From Aquificaceae bacterium (GTDB taxonomy: Bacteria; Aquificota; Aquificia; Aquificales; Aquificaceae), in contig JALWVU010000073.1 in NCBI GenBank assembly GCA_027079305.1, forward strand, positions 149,588 to 213,587: DNA of 64,000 nt. Reading direction: 5' to 3'. The translations under genes were made by a program, and so were the position numbers. Below the pieces are notes generated by a model. The model saw only the letters and a list, made by a program, of their open reading frames with translations. It searched no databases and was not told the DNA's origin. Below, piece by piece: positions 1-9,165 of this stretch. Within the stretch, counting starts at the first letter, position 1, and each line of letters starts with the position of its first letter.

Positions 1-182
<182 letters not shown>

Positions 183-184
183 AC

Positions 185-1078
185 ATGGAAACTATAAGGA
201 AGGCTGTTCTTCCCGTTGCGGGATGGGGAACCAGGTTCCTGCCGGCCACAAAGGCCATGCCCAAGGAGATGTTTCCCATAATAGACAAGCCCGTAATCCA
301 GTTCATAGTGGAGGAGCTTTTGGAGGCTGGAATAGAAAACGTTATCTTCGTAACGGGAAGACACAAAAGGCCCATAGAGCACCACTTCGACATCAACACA
401 GACCTAGAAAGACACTTGGAGGAGGCGGGTAAGGAGGAGATCCTCAAGAATATAAGGGAGATCAGCCACATGGCCAATCCCATATACGTGCGCCAGAAAG
501 AACAGCTCGGCTTGGGCCATGCGGTCCTAACAGCGGAGCCCGTGGTGGGATACGAACCTTTCCTTGTCTCCTTGGGAGACATAATTCTGGAAAATGGAAG
601 CGGAGCTTTAAAAGATATGATCGACATATACAACAGGTTCGGAAAGAGTGTAATAGCTCTCTTCGAAGTGGCTCCCGAAGAGGTGAGCAAATACGGTATA
701 GCCAAGGTGAAGGAGATCGAGGATGGTGTTTACATAATCGAGGACCTCGTGGAGAAACCCTTACCCGAGGAAGCACCCTCCAACCTCGCCATAGTGGGCA
801 GGTATATATTCACACCCAAGATATTCGACAAGCTGAAGGAGACCAAACCCGGGAAGGGAGGAGAGATTCAGCTTACGGACGCCATGAGACTGCTGTTGGA
901 GGAAGAGGCCATCTACGCATACAAGTTCTCAGGTAAGGTATACGATACCGGAAATCCCCTGGACTACCTAAAGACCGTCTTTGAATTCGCGCTCAAAAGA
1001 GAGGATATAGCGGAGGAACTTACCCAGTTCATACAGGAAGCGCTCAGTAAACGAACCCAATCGATAGATATACCTTGA
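185..1078 (+). CDS. galU: UTP--glucose-1-phosphate uridylyltransferase
   Basis: 297 residues, the usual GalU length. The N-terminal nucleotide-binding loop GWGTRFLPATKAMPKEM is the family signature, followed by IIDKPVIQFIVEE, the acidic VSLGDIIL strand and VEKPLPEEAPSNLAIVGRY. The enzyme makes UDP-glucose from UTP and glucose 1-phosphate in the cytoplasm, feeding cell-surface polysaccharide synthesis. ATG at 185 is preceded by GGGAGG at a normal distance and lies 2 nt after pdxJ, which suggests one operon. The 3' end overlaps the oppositely oriented bamA-like gene by 35 nt, so the last 11 codons of each share DNA. No missing motif was noticed. Confidence 0.95.
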   Translation: METIRKAVLPVAGWGTRFLPATKAMPKEMFPIIDKPVIQFIVEELLEAGIENVIFVTGRHKRPIEHHFDINTDLERHLEEAGKEEILKNIREISHMANPIYVRQKEQLGLGHAVLTAEPVVGYEPFLVSLGDIILENGSGALKDMIDIYNRFGKSVIALFEVAPEEVSKYGIAKVKEIEDGVYIIEDLVEKPLPEEAPSNLAIVGRYIFTPKIFDKLKETKPGKGGEIQLTDAMRLLLEEEAIYAYKFSGKVYDTGNPLDYLKTVFEFALKREDIAEELTQFIQEALSKRTQSIDIP

Positions 1079-3674
1079 TCTTAGAAGTTGGTTTTCCTAT
1101 CTTACTGAGGGGCTTGGCCAGATCAAGCCTTATAAAACCCGCAGGGGTCCTCGCACCTACAGCTACACCCGCGTCGTATTTGAGATCTTTAAAGGTCTCA
1201 GAAAACCTCTCTCCGACATTTCCCGCCTCAGCGTAGGTTCCGACCCAGATAGGCTCCCGGACCGTGAAAAGGATTTCAGCCCTGCCAAAGGCGTAGGTTC
1301 TACCACCGTTAGGGGCACCTATGGATTCGTAATCGTAGCCCCTCATATCCCTTAGACCTCCCAAGAAAAACCGGTCGAAGATTGGAGCATTTTTCCCAGC
1401 CCATCCGAAGGCGAGCTTTCCGTCCAGCGCAAGACCCTTAACGATCTCCCTGAGTAAAAAGTTGTTAACCTCTACCGTGTAGTAGTCCCTGTCCCCTTGA
1501 GCCTTGGTCAATCTTATGCTGTTATGGGTTATGTTGCTCGGATTTACAGGATCGTCTCTCCTCTCACGAACCAGATATAGTCCTGCTCTGAACAAATCAT
1601 ACGTTCCCGCTCCGGCACCGGTCACCTCGTTCCTGGTTTTCGATAGAAAGAGCGTTATGCTCACCCACCTGAAAGGTCTGTATCCCGGTGATACAGAGTA
1701 TCCAGTGCTCTCCAGATCGAAGCTTCCGCGGAACTCCAACCTCCTGAAGAGAGCTATGTCCGCAAAATACTTCCTCGAGAAGAGGAACTTGTCCGAAAGG
1801 CCCAGCTCGTAGGTTTGATACTTCTGGCTCTTAGAGGCCAAAACCCTTGCCATTATTCCTACTCCGAAGAGGTTTTTTAATTTCACTCCTCCTTCGAGCT
1901 TCAGCTTCTCCTCGGTGTTGTAGCCGACAGCAAGTTCCAGAACACCCCTCTTGTCCTCCCTTACTTCAACGAGTCTGTGAACCACCTTCTTTTCCCTGTC
2001 CACGAGGTTCTCCAGGCTCACGCCGGTGAAGTTCTCACTCTGAATCAGGTTCCAGAGGCTCTCCTCCTCCGCCTCACTGGAAAAATACTTCTGCTTTACA
2101 ACCGTGTAGTAGATCTCCCTGTAGCGTGTCTTGTCGTTCCCGTATACGAGCAACCTCCCGTATCTGTATCTTTTGCCTTTATGGACTCTGTAGTTGTAGG
2201 AGAAGAACATATTATCTTCCTCCTCCTCCACCTTTACCTCTACCGAGAAGTCCCCGTCCAGATAGCCTCTGTTGTCGAGGTGCTTCCTTATCTCCCTGTG
2301 AAGACTCTCGAGCAGTTTTTCATCGAGGATCTTCGGAAGAAGGGCGTCGTATTTCTTGAAGATGCTCTCAAGCTCCTTGTCATCACCTGTATACTTTATC
2401 TCTTTGAGGACCAACCTTTTGCCCGGGTAGAACTCCACGAGCAGGTAAACCCTCTTCCTCTCCCTGTCCAGATCCTTTAAGATACGGATCTCAGCGGTAA
2501 GGTAGCCTCGTTTTCTGACCTCCTTAAGAAAAGAGGTTTTGGCTTCCTCTATGAGCTCTCTATCGTAGAACTCGGGCAGTTTAAGACCTTTAAAACCTAC
2601 AGGAACAACTCTGTATCTTTCCCCTTCATCTATGATGAACTTTATCCTTCCCTTGTTAAAAGAATAGTCCACCCGAACGTCGAAGAAGCCTTTGCTCCTG
2701 TAGAAATCCTCTATCTTTTCGCGCGTGCCTTCGAGAAAAAATATATCGACACCAGGAGTGTTCCTGTCTACAAGTTCGAGAAGTTCCTCCCTCTTAAAGC
2801 TCTTATTTCCTTCGAACTCTATTCTGAACTTTGGCCCCTCGTTTACCAGATAGACTGGTATTGCGAGGCTTCCCTTCCCGAATAGGGCTTTGGTTACCGC
2901 TACAGGATGGGATATTAGATTGGATATTCCCCTGAAGACGGAGGCCAAACCGTCTAAGAATCTTCTGCGAACACCTTCCGCTCCCGGGAAGAGAACGTAC
3001 ACGAAGGGCCCTTTTGCCTTCACCTTTTTAGTTTCCTCATAGTAGACAAGGCTCTCCAGAAAACCCCTCCTTCTGTAAAAGTCCTGAACTCTATAGCTTC
3101 CCTTCTTAGCTTTGTCCTCGTTGTAGACCTCACCGAGCCTGAGACCTGCTTCCGTCAGAAGTCTGATATTACCGTAGTGTTTGGCACCCTTGAATATAGC
3201 TCCTCCGAGGAGGTAAGGATCTCCCTCCTTTACCTTTACCTCCAAACTGGCGAAACCCTTGTCGTCCACGCTTAGCTTTACCTTCACTTCAGCGTCGAGA
3301 AAGCCTCTGCTTTTGTAGAAGATCTTCAAAGTCCTCTCCGCCTCCCTCGGGTCGAAGTCTACGAGGGGCTCACCCTCCCTCGCGAGGATAAGGTTCTTTA
3401 TCTCCTCGTCCCTCGCGAACCAGTTACCTTTTATCTTCACCTTTCTCAGGATCGGATACCTGTATACGTATACGATGGTGTCCTTGCCCACACTCATTAT
3501 TTTTATGTCTCTCACATCCTTGAGCTTCTGGAGTGCCCAGAGTATCAAAAATAGGTTCTCCTCGGAGGCAACCTTATGAAAGTTGTTGTTCCTGAGAGGG
3601 TAGTTCGACTCTATGAGAACCTTAGAGAAGCTTAGGGAGATAAGGAGGAGAAGGACGAGGGGGAAGTATCTCAT
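1044..3674 (-). CDS. bamA: outer membrane protein assembly factor, BamA/Omp85 family
   Basis: 876 residues with an N-terminal signal peptide (MRYFPLVLLLLISLSFS). About residues 75-500 are tandem POTRA-like units: repeated YRxxGFxDAxV-type strand-helix pairs, seen at YKSRGFLDAEV, YRRRGFLESLV, YRSKGFFDVRV and DNRGYLDGDF. The C-terminal third is a 16-strand-type barrel with the Omp85 loop motif RGYDYESIG and a terminal aromatic residue (IGFVY). The family inserts beta-barrel proteins into the outer membrane, so the organism is a diderm. No BamB/D partner lies nearby. TamA is an alternative, but the number of POTRA units favours BamA. A TATACT hexamer lies 10 nt before the ATG. The 3' end overlaps galU tail to tail. 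Confidence 0.88.
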   Translation of the reverse strand: MRYFPLVLLLLISLSFSKVLIESNYPLRNNNFHKVASEENLFLILWALQKLKDVRDIKIMSVGKDTIVYVYRYPILRKVKIKGNWFARDEEIKNLILAREGEPLVDFDPREAERTLKIFYKSRGFLDAEVKVKLSVDDKGFASLEVKVKEGDPYLLGGAIFKGAKHYGNIRLLTEAGLRLGEVYNEDKAKKGSYRVQDFYRRRGFLESLVYYEETKKVKAKGPFVYVLFPGAEGVRRRFLDGLASVFRGISNLISHPVAVTKALFGKGSLAIPVYLVNEGPKFRIEFEGNKSFKREELLELVDRNTPGVDIFFLEGTREKIEDFYRSKGFFDVRVDYSFNKGRIKFIIDEGERYRVVPVGFKGLKLPEFYDRELIEEAKTSFLKEVRKRGYLTAEIRILKDLDRERKRVYLLVEFYPGKRLVLKEIKYTGDDKELESIFKKYDALLPKILDEKLLESLHREIRKHLDNRGYLDGDFSVEVKVEEEEDNMFFSYNYRVHKGKRYRYGRLLVYGNDKTRYREIYYTVVKQKYFSSEAEEESLWNLIQSENFTGVSLENLVDREKKVVHRLVEVREDKRGVLELAVGYNTEEKLKLEGGVKLKNLFGVGIMARVLASKSQKYQTYELGLSDKFLFSRKYFADIALFRRLEFRGSFDLESTGYSVSPGYRPFRWVSITLFLSKTRNEVTGAGAGTYDLFRAGLYLVRERRDDPVNPSNITHNSIRLTKAQGDRDYYTVEVNNFLLREIVKGLALDGKLAFGWAGKNAPIFDRFFLGGLRDMRGYDYESIGAPNGGRTYAFGRAEILFTVREPIWVGTYAEAGNVGERFSETFKDLKYDAGVAVGARTPAGFIRLDLAKPLSKIGKPTSKIKVYLSIGFVY

Positions 3675-3684
3675 TTAAGTTATG

Positions 3685-3692
3685 AGTATAAT
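3685..3692. promoter_or_regulatory. overlapping divergent -10 elements for bamA and purB
   Basis: Plus-strand TATAAT at 3687-3692 sits 9 nt before the purB ATG. Minus-strand TATACT at 3690-3685 sits 10 nt before the bamA-like ATG. The two hexamers overlap in a 27-bp intergenic gap, so the divergent genes must compete for one polymerase site. With a start about 7 nt after each hexamer, both mRNAs would have leaders of only 2-3 nt. No Shine-Dalgarno sequence precedes either gene. The elements are seen; the start sites are inferred. Confidence 0.6.
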
Positions 3693-3701
3693 GTAAAAGC
3701 C

Positions 3702-5003
3702 ATGATAGAAAGGTATACGAGAGAAGAGATAGGAAGGGTATGGTCTGAAAAGAACAAGTTTCAGAAGTGGCTCGAGGTAGAGATAGCGGTATGCAGGGCG
3801 TGGGCTAAGCTGGGAAAGATACCTCCTGAGTCGCTCAGAAGGATAGAGGAGAAGACGCGTATAGACGACGAGACCTTAAACAGGATAAAAGAATACGAAA
3901 GGAGATATAAGCACGACGTCCTTGCCTTCGTATCCGCCGTATCAGAGCAGGTGGGAGAGGACGGACGATACATACACCTGGGCCTGACCTCCTCCGATGT
4001 TATAGATACCGCCCTCGCACTTCTTATGAGGGATGCCCTGAAGATACTGATAAAGGACGTGAACGAAGTGATGGAGGAGTTGAAACGTCTCGCCTTCGAG
4101 CATAAGGATACCCTCATGATAGGTAGGACCCACGGTGTCCATGCGGAGCCTATAACGTTGGGAATAAAGTTCGCTGTATGGTATGACGAGATGAAGAGAA
4201 ACAGGGAGAGACTCGAGAGGGCCTTGGACAGAGTCTCCTACGGAAAGATTTCGGGAGCGGTCGGCACCTATTCGAACGTCCCCCCTGAGGTGGAAAGGAT
4301 AGCTCTCGAGGAGCTTGGATTGAAGATAGAACCTGCTTCAACCCAGATAGTCCACAGAGACAGACACGCGGAGTTCATGGGAGCTATGGCACTGACCGCC
4401 TCCTCCCTCGATAAATTCGCCACGGAGATAAGGCACCTGCAGAGGACCGAGGTCCTCGAGCTTCAGGAGCCCTTCACAGAGGGCCAGAGAGGATCTTCCG
4501 CCATGCCCCACAAAAAGAATCCGATACACTCCGAGAGGATATGTGGCCTTGCAAGAGTCATAAGGTCCAACCTTATCCCTGCCCTTGAGAACATAGTCCT
4601 CTGGCACGAGAGGGATATATCACACTCCTCCGTAGAGAGGGTTATACTGCCCGACTCCTCAATAGCTCTGGACTACATACTGAACCTCTTTCTGGAAATT
4701 CTAAAGGGCCTCGTTGTCAATAAGGATAGGATGCTCGAGAACATGGAGCTTTCGAAGGGCCTTTACTTCTCGAGCAAGGTTCTGGTAGCACTGACCGAGA
4801 AGGGAATGCTCAGGGACGAGGCCTACGATCTCGTTCAGGAGGCAGCAATGGAGAGCTGGAACTCGGATCTCAGCTTCAAAGAGGCCCTTCTAAAGAGGGA
4901 AAAGGTAAGGGAGCTCCTCTCCCAAGAGGAGATAGAAAGGATATTCGACCCCTGGGAGTTCGTGAAGCACAGAGATTACATCTTTGAAAAGGTATTCAGT
5001 TAA
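3702..5003 (+). CDS. purB: adenylosuccinate lyase
   Basis: 433 residues, typical of the short bacterial PurB. Conserved regions of the fumarase/aspartase superfamily are present: TSSDVIDTALA near residue 95, GRTHGVHAEP near 140 with the catalytic-region histidine, and the signature loop GSSAMPHKKNP near 265 carrying the catalytic serine. The enzyme releases fumarate twice in purine synthesis, from SAICAR and from adenylosuccinate. ATG 3702 follows a TATAAT by 9 nt and has no Shine-Dalgarno site, suggesting a leaderless message. The stop codon TAA shares a TTAA tetranucleotide with the stop of the convergent downstream gene. Confidence 0.97.
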   Translation: MIERYTREEIGRVWSEKNKFQKWLEVEIAVCRAWAKLGKIPPESLRRIEEKTRIDDETLNRIKEYERRYKHDVLAFVSAVSEQVGEDGRYIHLGLTSSDVIDTALALLMRDALKILIKDVNEVMEELKRLAFEHKDTLMIGRTHGVHAEPITLGIKFAVWYDEMKRNRERLERALDRVSYGKISGAVGTYSNVPPEVERIALEELGLKIEPASTQIVHRDRHAEFMGAMALTASSLDKFATEIRHLQRTEVLELQEPFTEGQRGSSAMPHKKNPIHSERICGLARVIRSNLIPALENIVLWHERDISHSSVERVILPDSSIALDYILNLFLEILKGLVVNKDRMLENMELSKGLYFSSKVLVALTEKGMLRDEAYDLVQEAAMESWNSDLSFKEALLKREKVRELLSQEEIERIFDPWEFVKHRDYIFEKVFS

Positions 5004-6517
5004 GAAATAAGCTGTTCGAGCTTTTCCTTAAGGGCCTGGTAGGTAGCCTGCCTTACAAGATTCTTTATGTCGAGCTCTTCGAAAGCTTTGTCCACCTCCT
5101 GCTTGACAACCTCCGAGATCATATTTCTTATGTCTCCCATGCTCTCACCTATAGCCTTTAAAACAGCCTCCTTCATCCTATCTTCAGAAAGAGCCCTCGA
5201 TATGGCATCTTCTATGACTTTCTCAAAGTTTATCTGGCTTATATCTACCTGGGGAGCGACCGTAGCAGGTTCCACCTCTTCCCCAACTTCTTCTGTTTCC
5301 TCCACACTCTCTTCCGCAAGTTTCCTTTCCTCTATGATCTTCTCGAGGGCTTCGAGAGCGGGTATCTCCTCCTCTTCCTCTTCCTTGGGTGCTACCTCTT
5401 CAACCTGGACGTCCTCCACCTGAGGTATCTCCTGAACTATATCCTCTACGCTTTCCTCTTGCACCGCTGGCTCTTCAACAGGCTCTACCTCTATCTCCTC
5501 GGGAACCTGGGGTATCTCCCCCACGATCTCCTCAACCTTCTGCTCCTCAGGTTCTTCCTCTTCAACCCCAACAGGTTGTTCCGTGGGATGTTCCTGTGTA
5601 GAGACCTGAGGTGCAGGAGCCTTCTCCAGCGCTTCCCTGACTATTTCCTTGAGCCTCTCCGGGTCCGTATCCCTGGATACAGCGACCTTGTTCTCAAGGG
5701 GTATGTTGTCTACGTTTATGGGAAAGAGATCATCTACGAGGATCACGAAGGGTTTGGAGGCTATCTCCCTGTCTCCCGCCATCTCTATAAGACCCTTCTC
5801 CGCTATAACTCCCGATATTGCGTCGAATACTATCAGCCTCGCTTCCCTTGCGTGATCCATAGCCTGCTTCACAGTCTTTACGCTGACCACATCGTACTGC
5901 TGACCGAAGGCCGCCTTAAGAGAGTCTATGAGGGCCTGATCGAAGGAGACTATAAGAAGCTTTCCACCCTCCTGAACCTCCCCCGCAGGAGACACGGGTT
6001 CTTCCACAACCTCTTCCGGCTGAGAGGCCTCCTCCTGAGCAGGGGGTTGCTCTTCCTGAACCTCCGCCACTTCCTCTACGGGAGATTCGGTAAGAGCGGT
6101 AGGCTCTATCTCGAACTCCTCGGGAGCTTCTGGAGGAGCCTCTTCCTGGGGTTGCGGAGCTTCCACCTGTTCCGGTTTGAACTCCACAAGCTTTTGGACT
6201 ACTTCCTTAGGCTCGGTGTCCCTCGGAACGAGGAGCTTCTGGGGGGGCACTATGTTGTTCTCGTCTACGGGGAAAAGCTCATCGTAGAGTATCAGGTATC
6301 TGGCGTTGCTGAACTTCTTTGTATAGAGAGCGTTTATGTCTTCTTCGGAGATGGCTCCGGAGATAGCGTCGTAGATCACTCCCTCCACGTCCGAGGGTAT
6401 CATCTTTATGGCTTCCTCGCTGTTCTTGGCGGTATAGACCTCGTGGCCCTGATCCTCGAGCGCCTTCTGAAGGCTCTCGGTAAGCGTCTTGTCAAAGGAA
6501 ACTATCAGCACCTTCAT
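5000..6517 (-). CDS. tandem pseudo-receiver protein with Pro/Glu-rich linkers
   Basis: 505 residues from the ATG at 6517, which has GAGGTG seven bases upstream; a GTG at 6532 would add five residues. Two CheY-like folds are visible, about residues 1-110 and 190-300, each with KVLIVSFD/KLLIVSFD, a putative phospho-acceptor strand YDAISG/FDAISG and a closing SRDTDP or PRDTEP segment. Both lack one of the N-terminal acidic pair, the switch Thr/Ser and the conserved Lys (Arg instead), so normal phosphotransfer is unlikely. Acidic, proline-rich linkers surround the second domain, and residues 435-505 form predicted amphipathic helices. The layout loosely recalls scaffold proteins such as FrzS or PopZ, but no family is recognised. 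It is last in a minus-strand operon, overlapping the membrane-protein gene upstream only if GTG is used. Confidence 0.7.
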   Translation of the reverse strand: MKVLIVSFDKTLTESLQKALEDQGHEVYTAKNSEEAIKMIPSDVEGVIYDAISGAISEEDINALYTKKFSNARYLILYDELFPVDENNIVPPQKLLVPRDTEPKEVVQKLVEFKPEQVEAPQPQEEAPPEAPEEFEIEPTALTESPVEEVAEVQEEQPPAQEEASQPEEVVEEPVSPAGEVQEGGKLLIVSFDQALIDSLKAAFGQQYDVVSVKTVKQAMDHAREARLIVFDAISGVIAEKGLIEMAGDREIASKPFVILVDDLFPINVDNIPLENKVAVSRDTDPERLKEIVREALEKAPAPQVSTQEHPTEQPVGVEEEEPEEQKVEEIVGEIPQVPEEIEVEPVEEPAVQEESVEDIVQEIPQVEDVQVEEVAPKEEEEEEIPALEALEKIIEERKLAEESVEETEEVGEEVEPATVAPQVDISQINFEKVIEDAISRALSEDRMKEAVLKAIGESMGDIRNMISEVVKQEVDKAFEELDIKNLVRQATYQALKEKLEQLIS

Positions 6518-6528
6518 GTCCCCACACC

Positions 6529-7119
6529 TCACTTCTTACTTGATTTATTGCCCAATATGCTATCTACAACCTTCTTCATCTCATCAACGCTCTCCTCGGG
6601 TATAACCTTAAAGGTCGCCAAAGTTAGCCTGAGGGCCTTCAGCTTGTTTATAAGCTCCTCGGTTATACCACCTCCCTGGGCAAGCTCAAACTCCTTTACG
6701 GTGAAGTAGAAGATGCTGAGGTATAGGAGAACGCTCGCTACTATCAAACCGGTGTAGAGCTGGTTCTGGCCTACGAAGTTGAGGTAGTCCATAACATCCA
6801 CCTTTTTAACGTAGGCGTATACCTTATCGTTGCCTATTCTGACCGGAACGAGGTCGTATTTATCCCTGTCCACACCGGAAACCGCGTTCGCACTCAGGAG
6901 CTTCTCACCCGCCTTCTTTACATACACCAAGATCGTATCTTCCGGGAAGGGTAGCTTTACTTTCTCTTTACCTTCCTTCGCCATAACGAAGAAGGTGCTT
7001 ATGTTGGTGACTATCCTTCTGTCCCTCTCCTTGAGGTAGGCTGTGAAGGTTATGTAGAGGGACGCCACTACGAAGAGGAGCAGGAAGAGCCAGAGGAAGA
7101 ATACGAATGTTCTTCTCAT
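6529..7119 (-). CDS. two-TM membrane protein, possible sensor, unknown function
   Basis: 196 residues. An N-terminal membrane segment (FVFFLWLFLLLFVVASLYI) is followed by an extracytoplasmic stretch of about 90 residues with alternating hydrophobic strands (DTILVYVKKAGEKLLSAN, RIGNDKVYAYVKK). A second membrane segment lies near 118-140 (LYTGLIVASVLLYLSIFYF), and a cytoplasmic tail of about 55 helical residues ends with NKSSKK. The layout resembles a small sensor such as a single-PAS/Cache membrane receptor without an output domain, but I recognise no family. It sits between tldE and the pseudo-receiver gene (1 nt and about 11 nt gaps), so the last two genes may form a membrane protein plus cytoplasmic partner pair. 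Confidence 0.7.
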   Translation of the reverse strand: MRRTFVFFLWLFLLLFVVASLYITFTAYLKERDRRIVTNISTFFVMAKEGKEKVKLPFPEDTILVYVKKAGEKLLSANAVSGVDRDKYDLVPVRIGNDKVYAYVKKVDVMDYLNFVGQNQLYTGLIVASVLLYLSIFYFTVKEFELAQGGGITEELINKLKALRLTLATFKVIPEESVDEMKKVVDSILGNKSSKK

Positions 7120-7120
7120 A

Positions 7121-8446
7121 TCAGTTTCCCCCCACCGTTATGTCCTTCACGAGCACAGAGGGGGACCCTACATTTCCGTAAAACTTAAGATCCCCACCCA
7201 CCGCAACTATTTTATTCCAAAGATCGAGGACGTTGCCAGCCACGGTAACGCCCCTGACCGCATGCAGGGGCTTCCCGTCCCTATACAGAACACCCGAAGC
7301 TCCGAGGGAGAACTCCCCGGAGACAGGATCTACCGTGTGAAGCCCCATAAGATCGAGGACGAGGAAAACCTCCCTTTCTGAAGATAGAAGGTCCTCCAGG
7401 CTACCTTTCCCCGCCTCCAAGTAAAGATTGGTTATACCGGAATGGGGCTGGCTCTTGTAGCTTCCCCTCTGGGAGTTGCCGGTAGGCTCCTCCCCGGAAA
7501 GGGTGGCGGTGTAGAGGCTGTGGAGGAAACCCTTGAATACTCCCCTCTCGAGGATCACGTTTCTACTTCTAACGACTCCCTCCGCATCGTAGGGAGCGGT
7601 TTCGAACCCACCTTCAAGAACACCGTCGTCCACGATAGTGAGAAGCTCACTACCGACCGACTCGCCCACCTTATCCTTGAGAAGTGTCTTTCCTTTCACC
7701 AGAGAGTCGCCAAGGAACATACTCGCAAAGGCCTCAAGGAGCATGGCAAAGCTCTCTCTGAAGAACACAACGGTCATAACCTTGGTCTGGACTGGTTCAG
7801 GGTTCAGGAGAGAGGTGCTCTTAAAGACCGCGTCCTTCACCATGTCCTCAAGATCAAGGTTCCTCAACCTCCTCGATCCCCTGAATTCCCAGGATATGGA
7901 AGAGTCGTTCCCATCCTGCGCCAGGGTGGATATAAAGGAGGTGTAGTAAGTTCCCTCGTATCCAAAGCGCACTCCGTAGGAGTTTGCAAGCTCCACCTCT
8001 ACCAGACCCTCCGTTAGGCTCGCCTTCCTGACACCCTTCACCCTCCCGTCTATTTCCTTGGCTTTTCTCTCCAACCCAAGAGCCATGACTACCTTTTCCT
8101 CTAAGGGAACCTCCAAACCTTCTTTATCGAATACGGACTCAACCTCGGAAATTTTAAGCTCCTTATTGAACACATTTCCCCTGTCGGGGACCTGGAGCTG
8201 GCACATCTCCATAGCCTTCTCCACCACGTCCTTCACACTCTCCTCCCGCAGGTCCGAGGTGTAGGCAAAGCCGATTTTCCCGTCCCTGAGAACTCTTACG
8301 CCCACGCCCGACTCCTCGGATGTGGAGAGATTCTCTATCTCCTCCTGTGAAACCTCTATCTTGAGCTTTTTTATCCTCTGGCGGAAGACTTCGTATTCGA
8401 AACCGCCCTTCAGATACTTCTTTACCAAGCTCTCCAAGTCCTTCAT
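7121..8446 (-). CDS. pmbA: TldE/PmbA family metalloprotease subunit
   Basis: 441 residues from ATG 8446. Longer reading through to 8701 is excluded because that part lies over the helicase-loader gene and encodes low-complexity nonsense. Family features are GVGVRVLRDGKIGFAYTSDL, the SGEEPTGNSQRGSY loop, LDLMGLHTVDPVSGEFSLGASG and VRGVTVAGNVLDLW near the C-terminus. The HExxxH zinc motif of TldD is absent, as expected for TldE/PmbA, the non-catalytic partner. TldD/TldE cleave peptides such as microcin precursors and CcdA; no tldD lies in this window. TATAAT ends 7 nt before the ATG and overlaps the stop of the loader gene, suggesting its own leaderless promoter. Confidence 0.9.
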   Translation of the reverse strand: MKDLESLVKKYLKGGFEYEVFRQRIKKLKIEVSQEEIENLSTSEESGVGVRVLRDGKIGFAYTSDLREESVKDVVEKAMEMCQLQVPDRGNVFNKELKISEVESVFDKEGLEVPLEEKVVMALGLERKAKEIDGRVKGVRKASLTEGLVEVELANSYGVRFGYEGTYYTSFISTLAQDGNDSSISWEFRGSRRLRNLDLEDMVKDAVFKSTSLLNPEPVQTKVMTVVFFRESFAMLLEAFASMFLGDSLVKGKTLLKDKVGESVGSELLTIVDDGVLEGGFETAPYDAEGVVRSRNVILERGVFKGFLHSLYTATLSGEEPTGNSQRGSYKSQPHSGITNLYLEAGKGSLEDLLSSEREVFLVLDLMGLHTVDPVSGEFSLGASGVLYRDGKPLHAVRGVTVAGNVLDLWNKIVAVGGDLKFYGNVGSPSVLVKDITVGGN

Positions 8447-8453
8447 CGCCAAA

Positions 8454-8459
8454 ATTATA
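8454..8459 (-). promoter_or_regulatory. -10 element upstream of pmbA
   Basis: TATAAT on the minus strand, 7 nt before the pmbA ATG at 8446 and overlapping the TAA stop of the upstream helicase-loader gene. AAGGAGG just upstream of it would be too far from the ATG (about 16 nt) to act well as a ribosome site. No clear -35 was found. Confidence 0.45.
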
Positions 8460-9165
8460 ACCTCCTTCTGTCCCTGCCTTTGATGTACAGAACCTTCGTC
8501 ATCTGAAAGATCCTCGATACCGTCCCGGGACCGAGCCTTTCCACCATAAGCGATCTCGGAAGTTCTATATCGGGTGCTGTCTTCCTTATCTTCTTTTCCT
8601 CCTTCTCGTCCCCAGTCAGGGAGAAGTTGGTGGTTATTATAGTGCTCCTGAGGTTGTTGTATCTGTGAGAGATTATGTAGGAGATTATCTCCCTCTGCCA
8701 CTCGGACAGCCTCTCACTACCGAGATCGTCCAGAACTATGAGCGGATAGCTGAGAATCCTTTTTATGGCTTTGGAGGTCTTGCCCTCGTTTATTAGAGCT
8801 TTTAGCTTGTAGATGAGGTCCTTAGTATCGAAGAACCTGCCCTTTATCCCTTTATCCCTGTATATCTTCTTGAGTATGCCTACCGCCAGGTGAGTTTTCC
8901 CAACACCGGGTGTTCCTACAAAGGTAAGCCCCTTTCCCTCAGAAGGATCAAAGGAGGAAGCGAAAACGAAGGCTTCCTTGTAGGCGTTCTCCTCGGAAGG
9001 GTTTTCATACTGATAGTTATCGAGCTCCGCCTCCCAGAACCTCCTGGGGATACCGAGAATCTTGTTTATATTCTCCTGTTCGAACCTGCACTCACACAGG
9101 TCTACCGATCCTCCCCCCCTCGGGACGAACCCCGTTCCACCGCACCTCGGACAAGCCCCTTCCAT
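8455..9165 (-). CDS. dnaC: DnaC/DnaI-type helicase loader AAA+ ATPase
   Basis: 236 residues. The N-terminus has a four-cysteine zinc-ribbon-like pair, CPRCGGTGF then CECRFEQ. The AAA+ core has Walker A GTPGVGKTH near residue 83, Walker B LIVLDDLGSE near 145 and sensor-1 STIITTNFS. A C-terminal RSLMVERL segment carries a likely arginine finger or sensor-2 region. This matches DnaC/DnaI loaders, which place the DnaB replicative helicase on single-stranded DNA. The transposon protein IstB is related, but there is no istA or insertion-sequence end nearby, so a chromosomal loader is preferred. The ATG overlaps the pgsA stop by 1 nt (TAATG), giving translational coupling. Confidence 0.85.
   Translation of the reverse strand: MEGACPRCGGTGFVPRGGGSVDLCECRFEQENINKILGIPRRFWEAELDNYQYENPSEENAYKEAFVFASSFDPSEGKGLTFVGTPGVGKTHLAVGILKKIYRDKGIKGRFFDTKDLIYKLKALINEGKTSKAIKRILSYPLIVLDDLGSERLSEWQREIISYIISHRYNNLRSTIITTNFSLTGDEKEEKKIRKTAPDIELPRSLMVERLGPGTVSRIFQMTKVLYIKGRDRRRL

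Noticed and set aside
5459..6709. 416-codon plus-strand frame opposite the pseudo-receiver gene
   Set aside because: Produced by the biased composition of the acidic linkers on the other strand; no motif, start signal or family.
8447..8701. N-terminal extension of TldE/PmbA
   Set aside because: Low-complexity reading over the conserved helicase-loader gene in another frame; the family starts near 8446.
8455..9165. IstB transposition helper
   Set aside because: The ATPase is similar, but no transposase, insertion-sequence ends or target repeats are present and the zinc-ribbon N-terminus fits DnaC/DnaI loaders.
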